Assembly (NCBI GenBank): GCA_029940715.1
Contig: JAPYTU010000005.1
Coordinates: 19,183-42,293 of the forward strand
Reading direction: 5' to 3'
DNA from: Cytophagales bacterium
Lineage (GTDB): Bacteria; Bacteroidota; Bacteroidia; Cytophagales; MED-G16
Length of the DNA stretch: 23,111 nt
The position numbers and the translations under genes were made by a program. Of this stretch, positions 15,831-23,111 are shown piece after piece. The first letter of the stretch is position 1, and each line of letters opens with the position of its first letter. The notes below the pieces were generated by a model that searched no databases, was not told the DNA's origin, and saw only the letters and a program-made list of their open reading frames with translations.

Positions 15831-16988
15831 ATGGAAATGAAGCAAAAACTTAAAATGGGTATGGTTGGTGGAGGAATAGGTTCCTTTATTGGAGCAATAC
15901 ATAGGAATGCTGCTTTCCTTGATAATCAAATAGAGTTGGTATGTGGTTCATTTAGTAGTAATTATGAAAATTCTATTGATACAGGTAAGGATTTATTTTT
16001 AGATCCTAAAAGGATATATAAAAATTATCAAGATATGATAGAAATTGAATCTTCTCTTGATAATTCAGAAAAAATGGATTTTATATCAATTGTTACACCA
16101 AATCATTTGCATTTTGATCCCGCTATAAAAGCACTAGAAAAAGGATTCCCAGTAATTATAGATAAGCCTATGACTTATGATTCAAATCAATCTAAAATTT
16201 TATCTAGTAAAGTAAATGAAATCAGTATACCGTTTGCAGTCACTCATACTTATACAGGTTATCCAATGGTGAAAGAGGCTAAAAATATTATACTATCTGG
16301 TAAAATAGGAAAATTAAGGAAAGTAGCTGTAGAATATCCTCAGGGTTGGTTGTCCGATTTTTTAGAAGCTTCAGATAACAAACAAGCTGGTTGGAGAACA
16401 GATCCTAATAAATCAGGAAAAGCTGGTAGTATGGGTGATATTGGAACACATGCAGCTAATATGGTAGAATATGTTACTGGGAAAAAAATTTTAAAAATTT
16501 TATCTAAAGTAAATATTGTTGTTGAGGGGAGACTTCTAGAAGATGATGGTAATGTATTAATTTCTTTAGAAGATAATATAGAAGGAAATTTAATGACTAG
16601 TCAAATTGCCGCAGGAGAAGAGAATGATTTAAAAATTAGAGTTTGGGGAGAAAAAGGAGGCATTGAATGGTTTCATTCTAATCCTAATACTATGTTATTA
16701 AAATTAAATAATAAACCCAATCAAATATTACGAGCAGGGGTTAATAATTCTTATCTTTCTGACCATGCAATTGCCCATTGTAGAACTCCTTCAGGTCATC
16801 CAGAAGGATTCATTGAAGCATTTGCTAATATTTATAGAAATTTTTCATATTCTGTATATAATTATAATAAGGGTATTAAAGATGACCCAATCTATGATTT
16901 CCCAACAGTAAATGATGGACATAGGGGAATGAAATTTATAGATGCGGTTATTGAATCTTCAAAAAATTCAACTTGGATAAAAATATAA
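15831..16988 (+). CDS. Gfo/Idh/MocA family NAD(P)-dependent sugar oxidoreductase
   Basis: This family oxidises or reduces sugars, cyclitols and their derivatives with NAD(P). The Rossmann loop is MVGGGIGSFIG (11-21), the signature of a large Bacteroidota subgroup. The motif TPNHLH at about 86-91 follows. Asp111-Lys112-Pro113 (IIDKPM) is the usual (E/D)KP, with Lys as the catalytic base. Asp203 and His207 in DIGTHAANMVEYVTG complete the active site. The 385-residue length is typical. The in-frame ATG at 15837 is an equally good start (MKQKLKMGMVGGG). It is followed after 2 bases by a TIM-barrel isomerase, a pairing that suggests successive steps on one sugar or cyclitol. The substrate is not identifiable. 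There is no signal peptide, so it is cytosolic. Confidence 0.85.
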   Translation: MEMKQKLKMGMVGGGIGSFIGAIHRNAAFLDNQIELVCGSFSSNYENSIDTGKDLFLDPKRIYKNYQDMIEIESSLDNSEKMDFISIVTPNHLHFDPAIKALEKGFPVIIDKPMTYDSNQSKILSSKVNEISIPFAVTHTYTGYPMVKEAKNIILSGKIGKLRKVAVEYPQGWLSDFLEASDNKQAGWRTDPNKSGKAGSMGDIGTHAANMVEYVTGKKILKILSKVNIVVEGRLLEDDGNVLISLEDNIEGNLMTSQIAAGEENDLKIRVWGEKGGIEWFHSNPNTMLLKLNNKPNQILRAGVNNSYLSDHAIAHCRTPSGHPEGFIEAFANIYRNFSYSVYNYNKGIKDDPIYDFPTVNDGHRGMKFIDAVIESSKNSTWIKI

Positions 16989-16990
16989 TT

Positions 16991-18046
16991 ATGAAAACAA
17001 TAAAAGGACCAGCAATTTTTTTAGCTCAGTTTATGGATGATGTTTCCCCATTTAATGAAATTCAAAGTATATGTAAATGGGCATCAAGTCTCGGTTATAA
17101 GGGGGTTCAAATTCCAACTTGGGATTCTAGATGTATAAACTTGGAAAAAGTGGCAAATAGTAAAGATTATGCTGATGAGTATAAATCAAAAATTAATGCT
17201 TGTGGAGTTGAAATAACAGAGTTAAGTACTCATCTACAGGGTCAATTAATAGCTGTAAATCCTGTTTATGATAAGATGTTTGATGGTTTTGCTCCAGAAA
17301 AGTTTAGAAACGATCCAAAGAAAAGAACGGAGTGGGCAATTAATCAGTTATTATTGGCTGCTCAGGCTAGTAAAAATTTAGGTATTAAAGCTCATGTGAC
17401 TTTTTCTGGCGCATTGCTGTGGCCTTATGTTTATCCGTGGCCTCAAAGACCCAAAGGGTTGGTCTCAACAGGATTTGATGAATTAGCAAAAAGATGGAGA
17501 CCCATCTTAAATAAATTCGATGAAAATGGAATTGATTTATGTTATGAAATTCATCCTAATGAAGACTTGCATGATGGAGTAACATTTGAGAGATTTTTAA
17601 AAGCTACTGGAAATCATAAAAGAGTTAATATGCTCTATGATCCTAGCCATTTTATTTTACAACAATTAGATTATTTAGAACATATCGATATTTATCATGA
17701 TTTTATAAAAATGTTTCATGTAAAGGATGCTGAGTTTAATTCAAATGGTAGAGCGGGTATTTATGGTAGTTATTCAGATTGGGTGGATAGACCGGGTAGA
17801 TTTAGATCATTAGGTGATGGACAAGTTGATTTTAAATCTATTTTTTCAAAATTGACTCAGTATGGGTATAATGGATGGGCTGTTTTAGAATGGGAGTGTT
17901 GTATTAAAAGTCCAGAACAAGGAGCAAAAGAAGGATCACATTTTATTTTGAATCATATTATTGAGGTTACAGATAAAACATTTGATGATTTTGCAGATTC
18001 AGGATCAGATAAAGATGATTTAAAAAATATTTTGGGTATTGATTAA
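16991..18046 (+). CDS. Sugar phosphate isomerase/epimerase family (AP endonuclease 2-like TIM barrel)
   Basis: Members are divalent-metal isomerases, epimerases or dehydratases acting on sugars, cyclitols or their keto derivatives. The ATG at 16991 gives 351 residues. An in-frame TTG at 16973 overlaps the previous gene and is not preferred. Likely metal and catalytic residues are Glu186 (YEIHPNE), Asp217 and His220 (YDPSH), His243 (FHVKDAEF) and Glu300 (LEWECC), in the order of the IolE/Hyi/xylose-isomerase-like fold. It starts 2 bases after the Gfo/Idh stop and is clearly co-transcribed with it. The stop shares TTAA with the convergent MerR-like gene. The exact reaction is unknown. Confidence 0.85.
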   Translation: MKTIKGPAIFLAQFMDDVSPFNEIQSICKWASSLGYKGVQIPTWDSRCINLEKVANSKDYADEYKSKINACGVEITELSTHLQGQLIAVNPVYDKMFDGFAPEKFRNDPKKRTEWAINQLLLAAQASKNLGIKAHVTFSGALLWPYVYPWPQRPKGLVSTGFDELAKRWRPILNKFDENGIDLCYEIHPNEDLHDGVTFERFLKATGNHKRVNMLYDPSHFILQQLDYLEHIDIYHDFIKMFHVKDAEFNSNGRAGIYGSYSDWVDRPGRFRSLGDGQVDFKSIFSKLTQYGYNGWAVLEWECCIKSPEQGAKEGSHFILNHIIEVTDKTFDDFADSGSDKDDLKNILGID

Positions 18047-18375
18047 AGATCTCTTTTTAAACTTAAAAGCTTATTTTTTATTTTAGATAATTTTTCAATA
18101 ATAGTTTCATTGCCAATTTGTTTTTTATTTTTTTTTAATGATTTTTTGGCTCCTTCTAGAGTATATCCCTGAATTTTTACTAAAGAATATATCTTTTCTA
18201 GAGCTTTTATATCTTTATGTGTATATTTTCTTAAGCCTTTTTTATTTTTTTTAGGATTTAGTGTTTCAAATTCATTTTCCCAGAATCTGATAAGAGAAGT
18301 TTTAACGTTAATTTTTTTTGCTACTTCTCCAATGTTATAATATTTTTTTGAGATTTTTTTTTCCTTATAAGGCAT
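18043..18375 (-). CDS. MerR-family transcriptional regulator, short form
   Basis: A 110-residue protein with an N-terminal winged HTH: YYNIGEVAKKINVKTSLIRFWE at about 12-33, then the wing GLRKYTHKDIKALEKIYSL at about 52-70. The rest is a basic helix that should form the dimerising coiled coil. There is no effector-binding domain and no metal-binding cysteine, so a ligand cannot be inferred. The RFWENEF and KGLRKYT text is typical of a conserved Bacteroidota MerR group. It follows the M23 peptidase gene by 3 bases, so the two are co-transcribed. Targets are unknown. Its stop overlaps that of the isomerase gene. Confidence 0.85.
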   Translation of the reverse strand: MPYKEKKISKKYYNIGEVAKKINVKTSLIRFWENEFETLNPKKNKKGLRKYTHKDIKALEKIYSLVKIQGYTLEGAKKSLKKNKKQIGNETIIEKLSKIKNKLLSLKRDL

Positions 18376-18378
18376 AAG

Positions 18379-19365
18379 TTAAAAAGTTGATCCTAGTGCT
18401 TGATTTTCTACCGAAGCAATTTTTAATACTTCTTCATATTGATTTGGTGTTAAATCATTAAAAAAGTAGTTAATAGGATTTACTTTTTTACCATTTTTAA
18501 TTACTTCATAATGGAGATGAGGAGCAGTTGATCTACCAGAATTCCCACTATATGCAATAAGTTCACCTCTTTTTATTTTTTGTCCTCTTTTTACCTTAAA
18601 CTCATTTAAATGTGCATATACAGACATATATCCATTTTCATGATCTATATAAATATATTTTCCAAATCCACCAAAAGATGATTTAATAGTCCTTATTCTA
18701 CCATCTGCAGTTGCATATACTGGATTACCTTTTTGTAATGAGAAATCAAGGCCATAATGCATTCTCTTTACTTTTAGAAAAGGATCAATTCTCATTCCAT
18801 AACCTGATGCCATTCTTTTTAGATTTTTATTTGAAACTGGTTGAATTGCTGGAATTTTAGCAATTAATTCTTCTTTGTTACTTGCTAAATTTATTAATTC
18901 ATCATATGATTTTGTTTGGATATACATTTTTCTTTTAAGTTCATCAATTTTTAAATAGGTATTTATGATGATTTCTTCTCTTTCTAGATTGCCATTAAGT
19001 AGTTCTTTGTATCTATTTACTCCTCCAACGCCTGCTTGTCTAATAGTATTTGGAATTGGTTCTGCTTCAAAGATAATTCTATATACATTATCATCTCTTT
19101 CTTCAAGATTTTTAATCATTTTGTTAGCTATGTTTATTTCTTTACTAAGTATTTCGTAATGGGTTTCAAGTTCTTGGTTTTCTTTTTTTAGAGCAATTAT
19201 CTTTGGAGATTCAAAATAGTTGTCATAGATGTTTAATATTATGAAACTTGAAAACAATACTATAGCTAAAAATCCGATAAAATTTAAGAATATTTTTCTT
19301 TTTGGTGTTTTTATCCTTTCAAAATTGCAGGTTTCAGGATTATAATAATATTTAGCTTTTCTCAT
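18379..19365 (-). CDS. Membrane-anchored M23 (LytM-type) peptidase
   Basis: M23 enzymes are zinc endopeptidases that cut peptidoglycan cross-bridges, or are inactive activators of amidases. The ATG at 19365 gives 328 residues, starting MRKAKYYYNPET like the Bacteroidota family. The longer frame to 19449 is rejected because it adds 28 unrelated residues and crosses the alaS promoter region. After about 25 basic residues there is one membrane helix (IGFLAIVLFSSFIILNIYD, about 32-50). A coiled-coil region (about 58-85 and 125-160) follows, then the peptidase domain. Zinc ligands His203 and Asp207 (HYGLD) and the HLH pair at 283-285 (PHLHYE) are intact, so it is probably catalytic. The domain faces the periplasm. 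Confidence 0.9.
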   Translation of the reverse strand: MRKAKYYYNPETCNFERIKTPKRKIFLNFIGFLAIVLFSSFIILNIYDNYFESPKIIALKKENQELETHYEILSKEINIANKMIKNLEERDDNVYRIIFEAEPIPNTIRQAGVGGVNRYKELLNGNLEREEIIINTYLKIDELKRKMYIQTKSYDELINLASNKEELIAKIPAIQPVSNKNLKRMASGYGMRIDPFLKVKRMHYGLDFSLQKGNPVYATADGRIRTIKSSFGGFGKYIYIDHENGYMSVYAHLNEFKVKRGQKIKRGELIAYSGNSGRSTAPHLHYEVIKNGKKVNPINYFFNDLTPNQYEEVLKIASVENQALGSTF

Positions 19366-19383
19366 AATTAGATTAAAATAGCC

Positions 19384-19391
19384 TAATTTTG
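19384..19391 (+). promoter_or_regulatory. -7 box upstream of alaS
   Basis: TAATTTTG matches TAnnTTTG, 50 bases before the alaS ATG, predicting a leader of about 46 bases. It lies downstream of the start site predicted for the opposing M23 promoter, so the two elements interleave. Confidence 0.4.
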
Positions 19392-19406
19392 TATTGTAAA
19401 TTATAG

Positions 19407-19414
19407 CAAAAATA
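19407..19414 (-). promoter_or_regulatory. -7 box upstream of the M23 peptidase gene
   Basis: On the minus strand this reads TATTTTTG, identical to the tilS and OstA-like boxes, 41 bases before the ATG at 19365. The predicted start near 19402 is only a few bases from that of the opposing alaS promoter, near 19396. Confidence 0.4.
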
Positions 19415-19441
19415 AAAATATTCATTGAATTAGTCACATAA

Positions 19442-22075
19442 ATGGACACTAAAAAAATTAGAAAATTGTTTTTTGATTTCTTTAAGGCTAAAAAACATGA
19501 AATTGTTGATTCTGCTCCTATAACAATTAAAAATGATCCTTCATTAATGTTTACTAATGCAGGAATGAATCAGTTTAAAAACATATTTTTAGGAGATGAA
19601 ATCCCTAAATGTAAAAGAATAGCTAATACTCAAAAATGCCTTAGAGTAAGTGGAAAGCATAATGATTTAGAGGAAGTTGGAATAGATAAATATCATCATA
19701 CCATGTTTGAAATGTTAGGAAATTGGTCTTTTGGAGACTATTTTAAAGAAAATGCAATTCAATGGGCATGGGATTTACTTATTAATGTTTATAAGTTGGA
19801 TGAGAAAAGACTTTATGTATCAATTTTTGGTGGTGATAAAAAAGATAATCTTGAAAAGGATATAGAGTCTTATAATGTATGGAATAAGATAGTAGATGAT
19901 GTAAAAATTATAGATGGATCTAAAAAAGATAATTTTTGGGAAATGGGAGAGACAGGTCCATGTGGTCCTTGTTCAGAAATTCATATTGATCTTCGATCGG
20001 AAAATGAAATTAAGAAAATACCAACAAGAAATTTAATTAATAAAGATCATTCGGAAGTTATTGAAATCTGGAATTTGGTTTTTATTGAATTTAATAGATT
20101 GTCCAATGGTAAGTTAGTTTTGTTACCAAACAAACATGTTGATACTGGTATGGGCTTAGAAAGATTAGCAATGGCTATAAAAGGATTGAAATCTACTTAT
20201 GATATAGATCTTTTTGATTCTATAATTAAATCATTATCAAAAGAATCAAATTATAACTATGGTAAAAATTCTAAAATTGATATTGCTTTTAGAGTTATAG
20301 TTGATCATATAAGAGCAATTGTATTTACAATATCCGATGGTGAAATACCTTCTAATAATAAGTCAGGTTATGTCATCAGAAGAATATTAAGAAGAGCAGT
20401 TAGGTATGGATTTTCAACTTTGAACATTAAAAAACCTTTTCTACATAAGCTCGCTAAGACTGTTATATCAGAATATGGTGATGTTTTTGATAATTTAATA
20501 AATCAACAAGATTTTATAGTAAAAGTAATTTTAGAAGAAGAAAAAACATTTTTAAAAACTTTAGACAAAGGTCTTTCTATGATTTTAAATATTAAAAATG
20601 AAGCTATTAATGAAAATAAAACTATTTCTGGTAAAGTAGCATTTGATTTATATGATACTTATGGCTTTCCTTATGATTTGACAGATTTGATTGCTAAAGA
20701 GAATAATTTAAGTGTTGATGAAGATGAATTTAAAATTCAACTTGAACTGCAAAGAAATAGGTCTAGAAATGTTTCTAAAATTATAAAAGAAGATTGGACA
20801 ATTATTAGTCAAGAAGGTAATTGTGAATTTGCGGGTTATGAAAAACTTTCTTCTAAATCTAAAATTTTAAAATATAGAAAAACTATTGATAAAGAATTGA
20901 CTAGTTATCATGTTGTGTTTAATATTACTCCATTTTATTCTGAATCTGGAGGACAAGTTGGAGATACGGGACATCTAATTTATGACGGAAAAAAAATTGA
21001 AATATTAAATACAATTAAAGAAAATGATCTTATCATTCATCAAATGAATGAATTACCATTAAACCTAAATGATTTTTATAAATTAGAAGTAAATGCTTTT
21101 AGAAGAAGTTTAATATCTAACAATCATTCTGCAACTCATTTACTTCATGCTGCTCTTCAGAAAATTTTAGGTAATCATGTTATACAAAAAGGATCATTGG
21201 TTAATGATAAAGCTTTAAGATTTGATTTTTCGCATTTTACTAAAATATCCGATACTGAAATTCAAGATATTCAAAACCTTGTTAATGAAAAAATTAGAAA
21301 AAATATTGAAGTAAAAATACTTGAAAATATGCCTATTGAAAAAGCCAAGAAAATGGATGCTATGGCTCTATTCGGAGAAAAATATGGTAGAAATGTTAGA
21401 GTAGTTATAATAGATAATCAATATTCAATTGAATTATGTGGAGGTACTCATGTATCATGTACTTCTGAAATTGGAACATTTAAAGTTATATCTGAATCAT
21501 CAATTTCTTCTGGCATTAGAAGAATAGAGGCATTAACTTCTGTTGAGGCTGAAAATTATACTACAAATGAGTCTAATGAGATTAAGGAATTAAAATCAAT
21601 TTTAAAAACTGGTGATGTTTTATCAGCAGTAAATAGTTTGTTATTAAAAAATAAAAAATTAGATGAAGAAATTTTAGGGTTATCAAAAATTAAAAAAAAT
21701 AATTTAAAAGATGATCTTAAAAAAAATATATTGATTAAAAATGATATTAATATTTTAATTAATGAATTTGATGATGAATCTCTTGATATGATTAAGAAAA
21801 TAGGATTTGAATTAAAAAATGAATTTAAAAATTTAATTTTTCTTGCGACAACTAAACATAATTCAAAACCTTCTATATTACTTCTAATTTCTGAAGATTT
21901 AGTAAATAAATTTAATTTAGATTCCAGAATAATTATAAATGATTTGTCAGTATATATTGAAGGAGGAGGAGGAGGACAACAATTCTTTTCAACGGCTGGT
22001 GGAAAAAATATTGATGGTCTTTCAAAAGTTATATCTATAGGAAAGAAAATGATTTTACAAAAAGTATCTGTTTAA
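19442..22075 (+). CDS. alaS: Alanine-tRNA ligase
   Basis: AlaRS charges tRNA-Ala and clears mischarged Ser/Gly. At 877 residues it is full length. The class II catalytic core has HHTMFEMLGNWSFGDYFK (85-102) and GETGPCGPCSEIHID. The editing domain has its zinc site: His562 and His566 (NHSATHLLH), Cys666 and His670 (CGGTH). The C-terminal C-Ala domain ends with GGGGGQQFFSTAGG (841-854), encoded in part by five GGA repeats. This glycine-rich motif is the normal family form (usually GGGGGRP..AGG). The ATG at 19442 is the only sensible start. It is divergent from the M23 gene, and a TlpA-like gene follows 89 bases later with its own box. Confidence 0.97.
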   Translation: MDTKKIRKLFFDFFKAKKHEIVDSAPITIKNDPSLMFTNAGMNQFKNIFLGDEIPKCKRIANTQKCLRVSGKHNDLEEVGIDKYHHTMFEMLGNWSFGDYFKENAIQWAWDLLINVYKLDEKRLYVSIFGGDKKDNLEKDIESYNVWNKIVDDVKIIDGSKKDNFWEMGETGPCGPCSEIHIDLRSENEIKKIPTRNLINKDHSEVIEIWNLVFIEFNRLSNGKLVLLPNKHVDTGMGLERLAMAIKGLKSTYDIDLFDSIIKSLSKESNYNYGKNSKIDIAFRVIVDHIRAIVFTISDGEIPSNNKSGYVIRRILRRAVRYGFSTLNIKKPFLHKLAKTVISEYGDVFDNLINQQDFIVKVILEEEKTFLKTLDKGLSMILNIKNEAINENKTISGKVAFDLYDTYGFPYDLTDLIAKENNLSVDEDEFKIQLELQRNRSRNVSKIIKEDWTIISQEGNCEFAGYEKLSSKSKILKYRKTIDKELTSYHVVFNITPFYSESGGQVGDTGHLIYDGKKIEILNTIKENDLIIHQMNELPLNLNDFYKLEVNAFRRSLISNNHSATHLLHAALQKILGNHVIQKGSLVNDKALRFDFSHFTKISDTEIQDIQNLVNEKIRKNIEVKILENMPIEKAKKMDAMALFGEKYGRNVRVVIIDNQYSIELCGGTHVSCTSEIGTFKVISESSISSGIRRIEALTSVEAENYTTNESNEIKELKSILKTGDVLSAVNSLLLKNKKLDEEILGLSKIKKNNLKDDLKKNILIKNDINILINEFDDESLDMIKKIGFELKNEFKNLIFLATTKHNSKPSILLLISEDLVNKFNLDSRIIINDLSVYIEGGGGGQQFFSTAGGKNIDGLSKVISIGKKMILQKVSV

Positions 22076-22098
22076 ATATTTTTTTTAACAATATTTAA
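22072..22098 (+). terminator. Possible AT-only hairpin at the end of alaS
   Basis: TTAAATATT, a 9-base loop with six T's, and AATATTTAA form a 9-bp perfect stem that starts within the alaS stop region. All pairs are A-T and only a short T-run follows, so terminator activity is doubtful. Confidence 0.25.
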
Positions 22099-22132
22099 TT
22101 TGAATTAATTTATTAATAGTTTTTTTGGTACA

Positions 22133-22140
22133 TAAATTTG
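22133..22140 (+). promoter_or_regulatory. -7 box upstream of the TlpA-like gene
   Basis: TAAATTTG matches TAnnTTTG, 24 bases before the ATG at 22165, predicting a leader of about 20 bases. It argues that this gene is expressed separately from alaS. TTTG at 22099-22102 is about 30 bases upstream, too far for a standard -33 element. Confidence 0.4.
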
Positions 22141-22164
22141 CTAACTTATAAAATTGAATTTTAA

Positions 22165-23111
22165 ATGATTAATTTATTATTTCGTAATACTTTGTACTTG
22201 GTAGTTCTATTATTTGTTTTGATATCTTGTCAAAATAAAAATAAAAAAATTAATGAAACCAAATTGACAATTAATTATATTGGTGAAATAGAGGGAGGTG
22301 AGGTAAGGCTTCAAAAAGTTAGTTCAGCTTATTCTATAGAATTATATAAATCGGAAAATTTTAATAATAACAAAATAGTTTTTGATATTTCAATACTTGA
22401 GTCTACATTATTTAGGTTGGATATTTTAGGTAAAGAAAGTATAGATTTAATTTTAAATAATACTGATGTTAATGTAAATATAGATAATTCTTCTTCAGAA
22501 TTTAAGTATACAATAGAAGGTTCATATGATACTGATGTATTGAATAATATTGGTAAAATTATATCTACTTATAAGTATGATATAAGACAAATCAATCAAA
22601 ATTTTATAAAAGCTAGTCAAGATAAAAATTCTAAACTTGTAAATGAACTTAGATATGATGCTAATATTTCAAAAATTGATTTTGAGAAGTATTTAAAAAA
22701 TTATTTAAGAACTGTTGATAATTCTCTTGCAGTTATTATAACGTCGGATTATTTAAATATTGATAATAATATAAGTTTTTGGGATAGTACTTTAACAAAA
22801 TATAGAGATAATTTTTCTTATAATTCTTATTTTAAATCTTTTGAAAAAAAGGTTAATAAAATTAAATCTGTTTCTTTTGGTAGCGTTGCACCAGAGTTAA
22901 TTTTAAGTGATACTACTGGTAAAGATATTGCTCTATCCAGTTTAAGAGGAAAATATGTATTATTGGATTTTTGGGCTGGATGGTGTGGGCCGTGCAGAAT
23001 GGAAAATCCCAATATTTTAAAGAATTATTTAAAATATAAAGATAAAGGATTTGAGATTTATCAGGTTTCACTTGATAGGTCAAGATCAGATTGGGTAAAT
23101 GCAATAAAAAA
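22165..23111 (+). CDS. TlpA-like thiol-disulfide oxidoreductase lipoprotein, 3' end missing
   Basis: The frame runs from the ATG at 22165 off the right edge (315 complete codons seen). It starts with a hydrophobic signal and lipobox LISC, with Cys22 as the lipid site, so the protein is anchored in the cell envelope. Residues about 33-130 (LTINYIGEIEGGEVRLQKV and the beta-rich region after) resemble the DUF4369 domain often found before thioredoxin domains in Bacteroidota. A helical linker follows. The thioredoxin fold starts near VAPELILSDTTGKDI, and the active site WCGPC (Trp273, Cys274, Cys277) lies in DFWAGWCGPCRMENP. The family reduces or exchanges disulfides, for example in cytochrome maturation; the specific role here is unknown. 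Confidence 0.88.
   Translation, partial: MINLLFRNTLYLVVLLFVLISCQNKNKKINETKLTINYIGEIEGGEVRLQKVSSAYSIELYKSENFNNNKIVFDISILESTLFRLDILGKESIDLILNNTDVNVNIDNSSSEFKYTIEGSYDTDVLNNIGKIISTYKYDIRQINQNFIKASQDKNSKLVNELRYDANISKIDFEKYLKNYLRTVDNSLAVIITSDYLNIDNNISFWDSTLTKYRDNFSYNSYFKSFEKKVNKIKSVSFGSVAPELILSDTTGKDIALSSLRGKYVLLDFWAGWCGPCRMENPNILKNYLKYKDKGFEIYQVSLDRSRSDWVNAIK

Noticed and set aside
21962..21976. (GGA)5 repeat near the end of alaS as a possible slippage site.
   Set aside because: It encodes the glycine-rich motif conserved in the C-Ala domain of AlaRS, so it is functional protein sequence.
22827..23104. Two overlapping minus-strand frames near the right edge.
   Set aside because: They lie opposite the thioredoxin domain (WCGPC) of the partial TlpA-like gene, which is the real coding strand.

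Overview
The window is an extremely AT-rich chromosomal segment from a member of Bacteroidota, most likely a flavobacterial lineage with a compact genome. Several things point there. The 108-residue RNA polymerase omega is of the Bacteroidota type. The BamD, OstA-like, DUF4835 and FabI proteins are of the Bacteroidota type, and the PurF-like protein is the long form found in this phylum. TAnnTTTG -7 promoter elements are present, and clear Shine-Dalgarno sequences are lacking. No rRNA, tRNA, CRISPR array, insertion sequence or phage gene was seen. No gap between genes exceeds about 220 bases.

Layout, left to right. A GH3-family gene runs off the left edge on the minus strand, followed by dnaA (minus). 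A divergent spacer leads into a plus-strand pair, ferredoxin/flavodoxin-NADP reductase and a long PurF-like amidophosphoribosyltransferase. An A-type Fe-S carrier (minus) ends inside the stop codon of that pair and is divergent from thiL (plus). thiL converges with a long minus-strand block that is transcribed from about 11.3 kb down to 5.9 kb: OstA/LptA-like protein, bamD, rpoZ, DUF4835 protein, a 65-residue membrane protein, fabI, ispE. tilS is divergent from this block and is followed by mdh and ppk1. Next comes a two-gene sugar module (Gfo/Idh/MocA dehydrogenase and TIM-barrel isomerase) that converges with a minus-strand M23 peptidase and MerR-like pair. alaS and a partial TlpA-like thioredoxin lipoprotein close the window on the plus strand.

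Most genes are housekeeping: replication initiation, envelope biogenesis (OstA-like, BamD, FabI, M23), isoprenoid and thiamine synthesis, tRNA maturation and charging, central carbon and polyphosphate metabolism. The Gfo/isomerase pair is the one catabolic-looking module.

The most interesting structure is in the promoters. TAnnTTTG -7 elements end exactly 4 bases before the ATG of the OstA-like gene, bamD and tilS, which predicts leaderless or nearly leaderless mRNAs. The OstA-like/tilS divergent promoter is an 18-bp perfect inverted repeat that includes both start codons. The bamD element lies inside the last codons of the gene upstream. Compaction also shows in shared TTAA stop codons at two convergent junctions and in the apparent absence of coaBC and recN from the bamD-rpoZ-DUF4835 cluster. 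Three start codons were moved to internal ATGs for these reasons (dnaA, tilS, OstA-like), and the M23 and isomerase starts were also moved inward.
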